From the NCBI GenBank assembly GCA_039583875.1, contig CM077150.1, forward strand, positions 187,058,375 through 187,122,374: a stretch of DNA of 64,000 nt, read 5' to 3'. Made by a program: the position numbers and the translations under genes. Position 1 is the stretch's first letter; each line of letters opens with the position of its first letter. Positions 21,980 to 34,338 of this stretch are shown here, piece after piece. The stretch is from Platanthera guangdongensis (lineage: Eukaryota; Streptophyta; Magnoliopsida; Asparagales; Orchidaceae). The notes beneath the pieces were generated by a model. The model ran no database searches and was not told where the DNA came from. It was given only the letters and a program-made list of their open reading frames with translations.

Positions 21980-24131
21980 TTAAACTAACAATCTACGCCA
22001 AAATGACCTATTTTTCCGCAACACCAATAGTCAAACCTGTTGTACCTTCTATTGTACTTCTATTTTACCTTTTGTATATAAGGTCTAGCAGGGGCTATAG
22101 ACTTGGATGTAGAAGCCTCCTGATTGAAGCACACACAAGGCTTCTTAGTTACCTTAACGAAAGGTATGATAGTTTTGGCGTTTAGTGTCTTCTTAAAATT
22201 AGGTCCATGAAAAATAGGATCATAGTCTTTAAGAGTTATATCTTCGTAAGGAGCCTTAAAAACTTGCTCCAAAGTTTCGAGGATGGGTCAATTCTTGAGA
22301 GCGCTTCTTAGGCTCTACATAGGTAGGTTTAGCGAAGTGCCCATAGGACATCTCAGATTCATTTTTGTTCATGGGGAAAATATCCTTCTTAAAGGAGGGT
22401 TGACTCTGAGGTGCCTTCCCTTTACATTTGGCAGTGGTTCTCTTAGTAGCCTTACCTTTTTCAGCTAGGTGGCCAAGACCACTACCCGTCTTTGGACGAA
22501 AAAATCATCGATGAGAGGGAGAATAGTTCTCAACTTGGAGTAGCTTTAAATAAGTTTCCTCTCCACCAAGAGCTTTTCTTCTAGCTCATCTAAGTATTTC
22601 TCCTTTAGGCTTAATGGCTTAGCCGAGCATTTCAATTACTCTTTAAATAAGTGGAATTCATCTCTGAGAGAAAGTAATTTTGCAAGTTCCTCCTTCAGGC
22701 TTGTTTCCATTGCCATGAGGGAGGAAATCTCTTTTGCTTGTTTTTTGACTACCTTGTGACATTTGTCAAAAGCTTTCAAAAGTTCTCGATGCTAAGCCAT
22801 CAAGTTGGAATCGTCTTCCTCTGAAGAATAGCCTTCATGACCATCAGTTGATGTTTTTGATTTAGAGAGTATCATGTGTGAGTTTACCTACCCATGATAC
22901 TCGGACGCCAACTTCCTCGTCTGATCGAGCCATAAGCCTGAAGTAAGCTTCTTCATTCTCTGAACTAGATTCGTTTGAGTCGATGTCACTAAGAGTCTTT
23001 GACCTCTTAGCGACGAAGATTTTCTCTTCCTTCCTCTTGACCTCTAAGGATCTCTTCTCTTCTTTCTTAGATCCTTCCGTATTTTTGAATGGACACTACG
23101 CAATCATGTGTCCTATCTTATTAAAACAATTGCACACAACTTCAGAGGAAGAATATTTATTCGGTTTATAATTATACCCATCCTCTCAATTGTAGTTCTT
23201 CTTGGATCGATCATCATCACGATGTGATCTTTTGAACTCAGTGGAGGATGACTGATTCTTCATTTGTCTCCTCTTGCTAAGCAATCTTTTGAAATGTTTA
23301 GAGATGAGAGAGAACTTTCCATCAGATAGCTCAGAACTGACGTTCTTGGAACAGCGTCCTCTAGGGTGTCTAGAGCACATGTCCATACTGGTGACACAAC
23401 TTTAGACTTTCTCGAACCTACAACCTTCAGAGCTACCGAATTATCTTTGCGTGAAGTCCGTCTGCTCTGCTCCTCCTTCTTTCTGGTATTCATCTGGAGT
23501 TCATAGGAGAGCAATTTTGCAAAAAGGTTCAGAGGTTCAATCTTCGACAACTTCCCAAACTCCCTATTGGCTATAACATTTTTGTCCAAATCCTTTGTCA
23601 GGGATCTCAGAAATTTGTCATTGTGCTCTCCATTAGTGAATATGTCACCATAGTTTCTAATGTCGTTGAAGATGTTGAAGAATTTCTCGAAGCTGTCTGC
23701 AAAAGAATCATTTGATCCTTGCTTGAACGCCTCATATTCTTATTGAGCAACGATCTGTGATTGTCTCGAACTTCTTCCCTACCTTTCATAAGCACAACCA
23801 GTTAGTCCCACATCTCCTTGGCAGATTTGCAGTGGAATAAGTTTTAAAGCATTGAGTCTTCCACTACAATGACTATAATATTATTTACCTTTTTGTCTAA
23901 GGAGACAAAGGCAATTTCATCCTTGGTCAAGTCCATCATTTTATTAGGGATCATGATTACGAGATTCAGATCTGAGGCTTGTGTAAGTATGTGAGGTCCT
24001 TCTTCCACAATCTAAAAAATCCTCCAATCTATTACTTCCATGAAGAATCTGACTCTTTCTTACCACATAGGGAAGTTCTCTTTGGTGCACATAGGTAACT
24101 TCATAGAAGACATGTCCTTGATCTTATCCAT
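21980..24131 (-). pseudogene. X copy 2 gag (SIRE-like)
   Basis: The start ATG (minus) is at 24131-24129, matching 50138 in copy 1 and the gag start of element B. Many stops and frameshifts. The first zinc knuckle (about 23115-23070) has lost its second Cys (now Phe, FNKIGHMIA) and has a TAG before its last Cys. The second knuckle (about 22035-21995) has its first Cys replaced by Tyr (YWCCGKIGHFGVDC). The same knuckle lesions are present in copy 1, so they predate the duplication. Confidence 0.8.
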
Positions 24132-24209
24132 AGTTACGAAGAGGAATATATTGACAATAGATATGAAATCTTGTTCAAGGTGTTATTATCTTATGTCGAA
24201 CAACAACCC

Positions 24210-24221
24210 TATGTTACCAAT
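24210..24221 (-). other. Primer binding site of X copy 2
   Basis: On the minus strand the LTR end is followed by ATTGGTAACATAGGG, a decayed iMet primer site (TGGTATCA..). Copy 1 has ATTGGTATTATAGGG at 50212-50226. Confidence 0.6.
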
Positions 24222-24409
24222 TGAAAGTATCTAGTGTCTATCTAAATGACCTAGAAGGGGGTGAATAGGTGATGTTTGTGTCTTTGCAGAATAAAAATAC
24301 TTTAAAAAAGAGAGCACACAAACACAGCGATTTATAGTGGTTCCCTGAGTTGGGTACGTCCACTGTCTAGCCTCGCCTATCTACCATGAAGGGCTAGATT
24401 CAGCTACTT

Positions 24410-24600
24410 CACCTTTCTCAGATTTCAACAAATCTTACGCCTCAGAGCTGCAACTCCTATAATTCAGAGAAAACGCTCCTACCACTTGGAGAACAACCTC
24501 TCCTACAACTCGATCCACAACCGGATCTACAACTCAATCCACAAACGAATCTACAACTCAATACACAAATGGATTTACAAAACAGAGATAAAATCTCCTA
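24410..24600 (-). repeat. Hairpin string in LTR-X2
   Basis: Short inverted repeats alternate with a CCTACAACTC-type linker (transcribed as GAGTTGTAGG). AGATTT-caac-AAATCT at 24420-24435 and GATCC-acaacc-GGATC at 24512-24527 are intact. A later unit has a broken stem (ATCC..GAAT) that is intact in LTR-X1 (ATCC..GGAT near 50568). It lies downstream of the TATA box. Confidence 0.75.
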
Positions 24601-25081
24601 AAAATGTAAAAGAGTATTACACAAAAGTATTACAAACAATATTGACAAGATCTAAAGTCTTCTATTCATTCTTCTTCGATTAGGTTGAACTTGAATAACT
24701 TGGAGAACACAAAAAATGGGAAACCTTGAAGACTTTGAATCTTAAATCGACTGGATATAGGAGAATAGGAACTTTAGATTGCAATGATCCAGTCCAGTTG
24801 GAAGATGAAGACCGAATTGTACAGAGCTAACATCTGTCGATTGGAAAAATCGCAAACTGTACGGGAGCCGACGGGAAATGTTCGCACAGGATATTTCTTG
24901 TAATGTTTTGAGCATGATTAGGGTTGATTAAAAATCCACCCTAGGTATTTATAAAGATCCTCAATTGCGACGGCTATAAAAGAACTTAAAAAACAAGACA
25001 TTCGAAAACACTGTACATGGCGTATCGTTCAACCCGAGCCAAGATTTGAAAAACAGACGAAAAAATATCCCAAGTCTTTTT

Positions 25082-25612
25082 CGTCGAGTATCATTGAGTA
25101 TAGCCGAGTATACTCGCCGAACTAGTATTGATATTCGACAAAATTCATGTTGAGAAATTTAGCTCGTTCCAACTTGCCACTCGACGCCAGGCAAAAGTCA
25201 TACTCGATGAATTTGGCGAGTATTGGCTAGTATACTCGATGAATTCAGCGAGTATTGGCTACCTGATCGGACTCATTCGAGGCCGGACACAGTCATAGTC
25301 GGTGAATTTTCCATGGAAAATCCGGAGAAGTAAAATTGAATTGACTCGATGAACTCGTCGGGTATCGACTAGTATATTTGATGAATTCGGCGAGTATTGC
25401 TAGATACATTCGACGAATTTGACGAGTATACACGGGAATACTCGACGATTTTTTACTTGGCTGATTTTCCAACTCTCAGAGATTTTACCTCAGGTACAAT
25501 ATGATGAATTCGACGAGTGTTAATAAGTATGCACGATGAATTTGGTGAGTATCAACGAGTATACTCGACGAATTCGAGGAATATCCCTTACAATACTCGA
25601 CGAATTTTACTT
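25082..25612. repeat. Palindrome array of LTR-X (CTCGACGAATTCGTCGAG type)
   Basis: Repeated half-sites ACTCGACGAATT and GAATTCGTCGAGT (with GACGAGTAT variants) are spread over about 530 bases of U3. Combined they form the 18-base palindrome CTCGACGAATTCGTCGAG. The LTR-X1 copy has the same array at 61077-61460. Confidence 0.85.
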
Positions 25613-26109
25613 GGGTAAAATTTCTGTTCTTCTGATTACAAGTCCTTCTCCTTCCTGTATCCTCCACATGCACTTGGGATAGAGGTATACCCCAATAGAG
25701 AGATTACACATGAGTCAACACATTGGCCTACACAATGAAGGATTACATTGTATAGTCCTGTGTTTACTAACCCACCGTAACCTGATATTGGTGTGCACTT
25801 TGCAATGTAGACCTGCAAGTACATAACTGAAAATACAACACCAAATACAATCTAAATTCATCCTAGCTTAACGGGACCGTTCTTCAAATCAGGGTTGGAT
25901 ACAATACCCAACAATCTCCACCTATTTAAAGAAGTCAGAATCCTATAAGCTAAGACGAATTACACAAAACAATAGTAGTAAAACATAAAACTGAAGAGAT
26001 ATATGAATTAAAGAAAATTAACCAATGCGAACATTCCAGTCAAAACATTTAAAACCACAACAAATAACCATAAAAAATAAAACCATCAGCCATGCCGGCA
26101 CTGGATCTT

Positions 26110-26640
26110 CTAACGTTGTCTAGCAAAATATGGAATGGGCTTTGGATAGTATCTTGGAGGGGCTAAAGGTGCACCTGGATCATCATGCTTGTGATTTTTG
26201 AAGTGAATTCTTCTCTTTGCACAGGTCAGTTCATACTTCTGCCACTCCTCTCAATCATAGTGGTTATACCTATTTTCACCTCCAACATTGACCAAGTTAA
26301 AGGAGTCTAAAATAATACCTCTTGAGATCGGACTCCACACCTCAGTCATCTCTCTATTAAGTGTATCTTTTACTGGCTCTTCTCTGACTTGTTTTGACCT
26401 GACTGGCTCATACCTGACAGCAGATGTGCCTTCACCATATCTTCTCCTTTTGTATATAGGATGAGGTATATCTTCAGTTACTTGAACATCTGGAAACACA
26501 ACATCAGTAGCAATAGATTTTTCCTGAGAGAAATCTCGTGTGTCTGTCCAGTATTGAGAGTAATCCTCAGCAGGATGAACTTCAACATTTCCTTGAGTAG
26601 GCGCAGCAGGTACTGGAAATATTGTATCAACTTGACCTGG
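26110..26640 (-). pseudogene. X copy 1 env-position gene, 3' part
   Basis: This is the C-terminal end of the gene that starts at 33683, separated from the rest by element D. The minus frame shows a helical stretch, then EVWSPISRGIILDSF, aligning with the WSPTSRNIILNAW segment of element B, and ends YYPKPIPYFARQR with the stop at 26110-26112. A TGA near 26253 breaks the frame. CCTGG at 26636-26640 is the left TSD of D. Confidence 0.75.
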
Positions 26641-29600
26641 TGTAAGACCCCCCTTTTTTTTTTCTTTTTGACCACGGGGTCTTAGGCCCAGATCCGCCGT
26701 TTTGCGGTGACTCCTTCACGCCCTGAAGGGTCATCACCACAAAGCGCCGATTCTGCCGGCCAATTCGATCACATAAAAGTAGCGTAATGAAGTAAAATGA
26801 AAACTGTCTGTCCACAGAGAATCACATGACATATATAAATATAACTCCACGAAGGGAGTGTCCACAGAAGATAACATCAGAGTAGCAAAAATACGGGCTT
26901 ATGCCCGGTACAACATATCCTCACTACAAAGTCACTCATGCGGAAGCAAAAGCTGAAAAACTACTCAGGGTCGAGACTCACAGTCCCGGCTGTATGAACT
27001 CCGGAGCTAGACTGCCCCATCTCCAAGCGCACCGGTCTCTGGGGCTGCTCCTCCATGCTGGTCTCCACGATCCCCTAAATGATGCGGTTCGAAAACCGTT
27101 AGTCTAAAAGACTAAGTCCTATCATCCCCCACCCCTTCCCCCACGGCTCCTAGGCACCGAGCGGAGAGGAAGAAAGGGGAGGACTTGAAGGTGGAGAATA
27201 TCAAAGCAGATGGCAGCGGTCCTATTCTAGCAAGTTCTATAGCATATAAAGACAATAAAATATAAGCTGAAATGTAACCTTCACTTATGTGGAAAAACAC
27301 ATAAGCCAAGGGGTCTTTTGCAAGGCTCCCATCGTATAAAAAGTCCCATACCGATTTATACGTTGGGGTGTCGGTGGTCAAACAGCAGTAACTAAATATA
27401 TCAAAATTAACCTTAATTTATAAACTTGCCCACACAAGCTTATAGACAAAGGGGTCGTTTTGCAGGTCCTAATGTATAAGCGTCCCATTCCACTTATACA
27501 TCAGGTGTCAGGGGTTAAATGAATCGATTATGCTATGACATGCAAGTGGGTATGATGGACATGCAAGTGCAACGCACACACCGACTCTGTGCACACAGAC
27601 CTTTAGTTCCCCCTTTCTGGAGCCGTAACCTCCCAGGATACCTCCGTAGTGGCAGACGGAAGCGGTGGGTTGGGCCTCGCCCACCTCTAAACCAGTAAGG
27701 CACTACCGGTCAGACCTATCGTACGCCTCAACGCTTGGTGCACGAAGCGGACTCCTGCGTACTCTTGCCGGCTGGCGCACCGGACTTCTGTTGGCGAAGT
27801 GCTAACCACACTTGCCGAGTCAACGTATTGGCGTCGGTGCATCGACCCTCCAATACCGAAAACCCACCACCTTAATTTATTTTCCTTTTATGCACATGCA
27901 GATTTAGCGTAAACAAAACCCGAGCCGAAGCTCCCCGGACCAAGAGTCCGTCTTTTAACCATCCGAGCCGAAGCTCCCAGCTGACTTTTGGTGCTAACAG
28001 TGCCTGTGAAATGTGCAACCCTAATTACTAAGTTACTCTTTTCAGCTTGTTAAACAGTTTACGTTAACCCAGGACTGCCCCCGGTATTCCCTGTGAAGGG
28101 CTCTCAAGGGGCACTAGGAACTGTGTTGGGATTACGCCCAGCGTTCCCTTTCGCAAGGTACTTATTTTATTATTGGTTGATCCCCTTACCCATTATTTTC
28201 TCATGTTTCGATACGCTAATCCTAGGGTGATTTGACTCCAACTCTCCTTGGGTAGGACGATCTTTCGTCGGGCCCGAACGCCTTAAACCCTAGACAAATC
28301 CACACCCTACTCACTCATCTTCCAAAGATGCAGCCCTTTCCACTTGTCCTTACAGCAAACCATCAAGACCCATCATACGTGCCCTAATTCAATCCAAATG
28401 AAATCCTGCAGTTTTGCTATATGCAGACCACTTAAGCTACGTGACCCGTAAAAGGGGAAGTACATGAAATACTCATCCAGTACCCTCATGATAATTATCA
28501 GAGGTCTATTATGATAAATATAGATTAAATTCAGAAATCATATTTTTCCCAATTAATCTACTATTTATTGAATTTTCCTCAAAAACTAGGCCATAGTCAA
28601 TTTGAACATGAACCATAAGATTTTCTCAGGTAATGGCCTCCTAAAATTTGTATTCACTAAATAACAGAGAAATATCATTGGATGCTAATTTGCATAATTT
28701 TCCAGATAATTCTTGACCTCTAAAGGATTTATTAAAATAATTCCAAAAATCAAAAATAATGAAGGAAGTGCCACATATATATCTCCAATAATTATGTAAA
28801 AATTACTAGGGCTTCATAGGGAACTAAAAACATCATGATGAAGAAATTAGAATTTTTCAGACAATCTAAAAGTCATTATTAAATTTTCCAAGGTTCCATG
28901 GAATTAAATAATTAAAGAAGCAACAACTAAATATCATTCTTCAAAAATTCCATAAAAATGTACAGAGATGGGTAACATGATTATAAGCCCCTTGGCTAAG
29001 TTTTATCAAGTTTAAGCAAGTATAGTGCTCTGAAAAAACTCTTAAGTGGAAATTATAAAATATAACTCTGTGAATAAAGTACCAAAAACATTCATCCAAA
29101 ATTTATTATAAAATTTTCAGAGACATGTATGCCCTAAGCAACTACCCATTCAAAATCTCAGCCCTTTTCAGATAGTTTTGGTATTAGTTCTTATGGTTTC
29201 AAGCTAGTGCCCTAAACTAGGGTTATGGATTTAAGGGGTCTTTAATCTTCCAAATGCCCTAAAATTTTAATCATAGGACCATAGTGACCCTATGGTCATC
29301 ATTCCCAAGTTTCAAGCCCATCCAAGGTCTTTTGACCCCAATTTCTTCAAACCCTAGAGAATTACCCTAAAGGGCCTACCCTACACTTCTAGGGCTACCC
29401 TAGCCCAATCCACTCCAAACTTCATGAGTGAGTGTAAAAAGTTAAATCATATCAGTGGCCAAAGTTTCAGCCTCTGTTGAGGTGATTTGGTCACTTAAAA
29501 CCAAAAGTGCCACTTTTGACCAAAATGCCCTTCATAGGGTAGAACTAGGGTTGGGTCAAAACCTATTCAACACTCACCCAAACCAACTGAAATTTTATAC

Positions 29601-30666
29601 AGGTACCTAATTGGAGCCCAGGGACCACTCACCAAAATTTGGGAGGGTTTGGGTGTGTTTAGGGCACCTATTTAATTTATCTAATGATTATTAAATTTTT
29701 ACCAAAACTATAGAAATATTTTCTCCAAAAATTCCCATTTTTGGGCAGGCCCTAGGTATGCCTAGGATAGACCCTCTGCCAAAATTTCAGCCCATTTGGG
29801 CTTGGGTTGAAGAGTGGGCACTCATTTTAGTGACTGCCTAGCCCTAAGGACATGTCCCACCAAAATGGGTGCCCTGGTCCAACCAGTGACCCAAAAGGGT
29901 CCCAACAATTTTTGCTGCAAACTAGACACCCTAAGCTACAATGTTCATGTTGGGCAAATTTCCATCCAGGGTCCCTAGGTATTTTTAAACATTAATTACA
30001 TTAAATACATCCAGTGTGACAAAAATGAAATAAATTTTATTTAACCCTATAGTATCTAATCTGATGCCGCACGAATCTTGGCGCAGATCGACGGCATCTG
30101 GTCATCGTCCCCACTGAGCCAACGGCTGGGATTGGTTCTGCCTGGAGCGATTTCCAAGCTCTGCCGCCGGCGATCCAGCCCCTTCCCCGGCCGGCCACCG
30201 CCACCAACACCTCCGTTGAGGTGGTGGCTGTCGTCAGGCGGCGGCTCCGCCGCCGGAGAGGTGTTTTCCGGCGGATTGAGCAAGACTTTTCCTTGCCGAA
30301 ACCAGGAGAAATCCTGGATTCGATCGGGCTCAATTGAGCCCGAAACTCTAGCCTAAGGATTCCTAGGATCTACCCGCGAGTTAAGGAGAGGAGGAGGACC
30401 TTCCTGGCGGCCTGGATGCGAGAGGAGCGGCGGGATGCCATTGGCGACGGCGGCGGCGCTCGGCTTCTGCAACTGCATGGTGGAAGGGCTCGTCTCCTCC
30501 AGGTAAGTGCTCCAAAATGATCCCCTCGGCTCCCTGATGGTGTTTAAAAGGCAATTGGGGGAGGGGAGAGGCTGGTTCTTCAATGGCCATTATCTCCATT
30601 AATGGAGTGGCTCGGGTTGTGTGGAGGGGGGCTGAACCCACCCCTTGGTGGCCGGGAAATAGCTGG

Positions 30667-30697
30667 AATCAACTCCTCTCTCCTAGAGGAGTTGATT
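30667..30697. repeat. Perfect 13-bp stem hairpin in D
   Basis: AATCAACTCCTCT (30667-30679) and AGAGGAGTTGATT (30685-30697) pair perfectly around a 5-base loop. The D-family copy keeps the same stem with another loop at 62964-62993. Confidence 0.85.
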
Positions 30698-30939
30698 GCA
30701 GCCATAAAGGGTGGCTGTTAGTCTCCCTTGGCCGGCCTCTTACTTCCCCCTTCTCCTTCCTCATTTCTCTCTCCTCCATTATCATGGAGAGGAGCTTTTT
30801 CTCTCTCCTAGTCACCTCTGGTTGACTAGTCAACCCCACAAGCTAAAGGCAGCCCACTGGATTATGATGATCATGGGAATGGGCTTAGCCTAAGGGAGAA
30901 GTGGCTTGAGCTTGGGTTAGCCCTTTTTGGGCTAAGTTG

Positions 30940-31460
30940 ACTTGACCCTCAATGAGGGTTGACTTGGCCAATTTGACCATCTAGGTTGACCCCATTGGGT
31001 CCTGGGTGGTTCATTGGCCTCCCCTAAGGTCTATGTAGGGCTGGGTAGGGTTGACTTGGCACCTTAAAGGTCACTTGACCCTTGGTAAGGTCACTTTGAC
31101 CATTTAGAGCTAGAGTTGACTTGGGTCAACATGACCATTAGGGTCCACCCCTATGGATCCTTGGTGACCCATTGACTTCCCTTAGGGTCTAGGTAGGGTT
31201 ATATGGGGTTGCCCTGCACTTTGGAGGTCACATACCCTTAGTAGGGGTACTTTGACCAGATTAGGGCTTGAGTTGACCTGGGTCAACCTGGCCTCTAGGG
31301 CTGACCCCAATGTGTCCTTAGTGACCCATTGTCCTCACTTTAGGGTTAGGAGGGCATAGGTGGGGTCCTCTAGACTAGGAGTGGGTCTATTGGCCCTAAG
31401 TGGGCTAGGTTGACCTATTTAGGGCTAGGGTTGACCTTGGTCAACTGGGCCTCTTGGGTT
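30940..31460. repeat. D tandem repeat of about 157 bases with W-box palindromes
   Basis: GTTGACTTGGGTCAAC at 31115, GTTGACCTGGGTCAAC at 31272 and GTTGACCTTGGTCAAC at 31430 are 157 and 158 bases apart, in a diverged tandem repeat. Each half carries TTGAC, the core of the plant W-box. Confidence 0.8.
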
Positions 31461-31712
31461 GGCCCTAATGGGTCCTTTTGGCTCTAATGGGTCTCCCAAA
31501 ATGTTTGGGAGTGTTGTGATAGGGTCTTGGGGTCATGGTGAAGCCCCATTGTCATCCTAAACTATTGTTCAGAATTCTACTATCTGCAGACCTTGGTGAT
31601 CCCTACCTTGGCCTCCTATCTCTTGGCCCATTTCTGGCTTCCCAGGGTTTTGTCATGACCTAGTCATGGCCAAAACCACTCTTAGGGGTCTAGTTGGAAA
31701 TGGGATGTTACA

Positions 31713-33683
31713 CCTGGTCTGCCAAAAATCTCATTATGTAGCCAAGATAAGTTGTCATAACTATACTCATTGACTCGTTTGAAGTTTGCAACCATGGCAG
31801 CCTCAATAACATCAACCGTAGCTTTCAGGGCATCCTCCCCCTTTCTGACTTCAATAGTTATAGCATTGGCATAAGATTCCATCATCTTGTTTAAATGAGT
31901 AATTGATCTATTGTGAGCATCAATCATGGCACTGCATTCTTATCAACATTCACAAGAAAGTCCAGATTACTTTTGAGCCCGACCATGTTATGAACTAGAG
32001 CTTTGCGACCATGCACAAACCAGGAGTCCAATCTTGCATCTAATTTGTCAAACCGCACCTTGACAACTACAAAGCCGTTGTTCAAATCTTTCTCAGTTTC
32101 CCAGACTTTCTTTAGAACCTTCTGCATGGAGGACTGAAATTGTGCTTGCTGCTTAGCCAACATGGCTTATATGGTCTTTAGAATAGAACTGTCAGCACTA
32201 GAACTGGGAACATCTTGAGTAGGAACACTGGGAACAGAGGGTAAATCTGTATGGATTTCTGAATCACTGGAGGACTCATCTATCAGTGATAAACGAGCCT
32301 TAGACATCAAACTGAGATCTTCAATAGGTAGGATAGAGGAATGCTCCTCTACATCTCCGTCCTCATCAGAAATATCAACTACTTCCTTTGGAATAGCTGG
32401 AGGAATACCGGATGCCTTGGAAACCCTTTTTTCTAGGTTGCAGATAAATCTGTCAACCCATGTAGCAACTGATATCAAGGACTGGGTTGCGTTCCCCTTA
32501 GTCACTGCAGCAGGGGTAATCTCTGGAAGACGGACAATCATTTGCTATGCTGAATCTTGCTCAGAGACATCATTAGCATTATCAGCGGCTCCAAGCTCAT
32601 CCTCAAAGCAGCATCATACATGTTCTCATCAATCTCATGATCAGAAGGAGCCAGAACATCATTATTAGTAGTAGTTTCAACATCAGCCTCATTAGGCACT
32701 ATCTCAACAACATCAACACGGCTAATATCAACAACCTCTGTAAGGAGATCTACTGTCTCTTCATCTAGAACTGAAACTGAATATGGAACTTCTGCAGCTG
32801 GGACTTCTGAAACTATCTCAAGAGAAACACTCAAGGGCACTCTCTGAGTAGCCAATTGTGTATCAGATGTCTCCCCCTCAATTCCTATACTCAGACTATA
32901 AGGAATCTCACTGGGGGTGGAGAAGGAATCCTATCCTCAGGAACATGTTCTTGCTCCACCACAAGCAAATTTCTGGCTCTCCCCTGGCCTCAGGATCCTC
33001 CTATCCCACCTCGAGAATATAGAAGAGTCGATTTTATTTAGGTGATGGATAGGCACGCCTTTGGTCATATAACACTTGTCTCTGCCCATTTGGTTCAAGA
33101 ATAAGCTGATAATACTTCCAATGTTGGGAGTTCGGAGACTGTCTTTGATCTTTGCAAACAGTAGTGCACCACAATCCATTCTCTTCCTGCAGATAATAGC
33201 CACTGGGATCTTGAAGGTTTTAGAAGAAAGATAATCATGCGATCTTGTCTTGCATAGGAGAAGTTTTCCGATGATATCTGATAAAAACTTTCCTTCCTCA
33301 TTCATCCCTTTGCGCTTCACTGCCTTAGTACCCATGTGCAGACCACAAAAGAACATGGCTCTAGTGAAGTCCTCCTCTTCGAGGTAATCAGCCTCTTCAC
33401 AAGCAGAAAGCCTCAAGTACCTGGCGAGGAGAGAAGCTTTCACTTTAAACTTTGTCTGTAAAACTTTGATCTTTATCACAGTATCCTCCCTATGGATTTT
33501 AGCATTCTGAAAGAATTCCAGGACATCTTTGTCTAGAATTTTGCATGGGTGTTCTAGTACAAAGGAAAGGCCGGCATATTTCAACATCAGGGTGACATTC
33601 CTGAACTCATCAAATGTAGAGGCAAATCATGTACCAACGAGTTCTCCACCTCCTAGAAAATTGTTGTTGCTTCGAGGAGCCAT
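31713..33683 (-). pseudogene. X copy 1 env-position gene, 5' part
   Basis: The minus-strand ATG at 33683-33681 (MAPRSNNN) aligns with the MAPKLEENV start of element B. An early TGA is near 33629. The conserved domain follows at 33587-32940: VLEFFQNAKI, KFKVKASLLARYLRLS, GKFLSDIIGKLL and IFSRWDRRIL. Frames then shift several times (near 32860, 32540, 32165 and 31925) through acidic Ser/Glu-rich and helical coiled-coil-like segments until D interrupts at 31712. The gene continues at 26640. No signal peptide or membrane span is obvious. Confidence 0.8.
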
Positions 33684-34253
33684 GGAAAATCAGATAGCAA
33701 ATAGAATGAGGAAACATCTCTGGACTGAACTTTCGGCTTAGAACTTGATAGCTGTCACGGACAGAATCGATGAGGAAAGTGTTTTCTAGATCAAAGCTCA
33801 GGAAGATATCGGCAGGATAACTCTATTGGACTGTCGGTTAAGGCTTGCACTAACCTAACCGACGAAGAATGATAGCAGTATGATCGAAGGAAGATGATGA
33901 ACATTGTCGGAAGAAGAATCGTTGGGAGGACTGTTCGGTGAATCGGTTGTCTGGTTTTGACCAAATGGAGTACGGTTTGCCCCAAATACTTATATATATA
34001 TAATTTAAATTTGATAGGGGAAACACATGTACCTGATAAGCTGTGACTTTCCGGATCCAATATATGAAAGAAAATTTGACCCCAAGTGAAATTCAGAGAA
34101 ATTAACCATACGCAGAGTCAAATTCTTCAAGTTTAAGAGTGTATATCCGACGAACCGCCGAGTTCTGCTTAAAGATATTCGATGAATTTGCCTTGGACTG
34201 ATTTTTTTGCCTTGATGAATTTCCCAAGATACTTCTTGTTTTCTTGGCCATCT
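33684..34253 (-). other. X copy 1 pol-env spacer
   Basis: No gene. On the minus strand it holds an AT-rich TATATATATATAAG stretch (about 33990-34006), 300 bases before the env-position ATG, and a few degenerate LTR-X U3 words (AAATTCATCGAATAT near 34176-34190; GGTTCGTCGGATAT near 34146-34160). This parallels, weakly, the array-TATA-ORF order in elements B and Athila. Confidence 0.45.
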
Positions 34254-34311
34254 TCACGAGTCCTTTTTCAGCATGTCCAGTTCCGTTTTGAAAAATGAGA
34301 GCTTGGGCTCG
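34254..34311 (-). pseudogene. Displaced C-terminal end of the X copy 1 RNase H
   Basis: Read on the minus strand from 34310, about 19 codons to TGA at 34256-34254 match the RNase H end of element B (FFKTELDML here, RFKIELGMI there). The upstream part of RNase H stops at 44731. Between them lie LTR-Y and element E. This shows LTR-Y is an insertion within the pol gene. Confidence 0.75.
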
Positions 34312-34338
34312 TGAAAGTTATTAATTCAAGGTTAGCTA
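34312..34338 (-). mobile_element. LTR-Y solo LTR, 3' terminal piece
   Basis: The last 27 bases of LTR-Y (ending AATAACTTTCA on the minus strand at 34312) are cut off by element E. GCTCG at 34307-34311 corresponds to CCTCA at 44731-44735 and CCTCG at 6454-6458 as a decayed TSD. Confidence 0.7.

Larger units (their letters stand above)
24222..25913 (-). mobile_element. LTR-X2, shared between X copy 1 (as 3' LTR) and X copy 2 (as 5' LTR)
   Basis: On the minus strand it starts TGTTGGGTATTG at 25913, just after a purine tract (AATAGGTGGAGAT), and ends ATACTTTCA at 24222, just before a primer site. It therefore has a 3'-LTR context on one side and a 5'-LTR context on the other. A palindrome array lies at 25082-25612, a TATA box (TTTATAAATACC, minus) at 24944-24955, and a hairpin string at 24410-24600. 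Length 1692 bases. Confidence 0.85.
26641..31712 (-). mobile_element. Element D: long solo-LTR-like element (probably Tekay/Del-type LTR)
   Basis: On the minus strand the ends are TGTAACATCCC (31712) and GGGTCTTACA (26641). The 5-bp TSD CCTGG flanks it at 26636-26640 and 31713-31717. At 5072 bases it has no Gag or Pol domain, no primer site and no internal copy of its termini. The ends resemble those of chromovirus F (TGTAACACCCC..GTGTTACA). A GC-rich section at 30060-30560 contains only low-complexity Pro/Gly ORFs, which I do not call genes. A solo LTR is the best reading; a non-autonomous element is the alternative. A second copy lies at 62330-64000 in the other orientation. Confidence 0.7.

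Noticed and set aside
26901..27381. Small ORFs at the left end of D
   Set aside because: They fall in the LTR-like terminal part and have no recognisable domain or codon pattern.
30037..30641. GC-rich overlapping ORFs in element D
   Set aside because: Low-complexity Pro/Gly/Arg peptides on both strands with no domain; the copy at 63400-63540 does not keep the frames.
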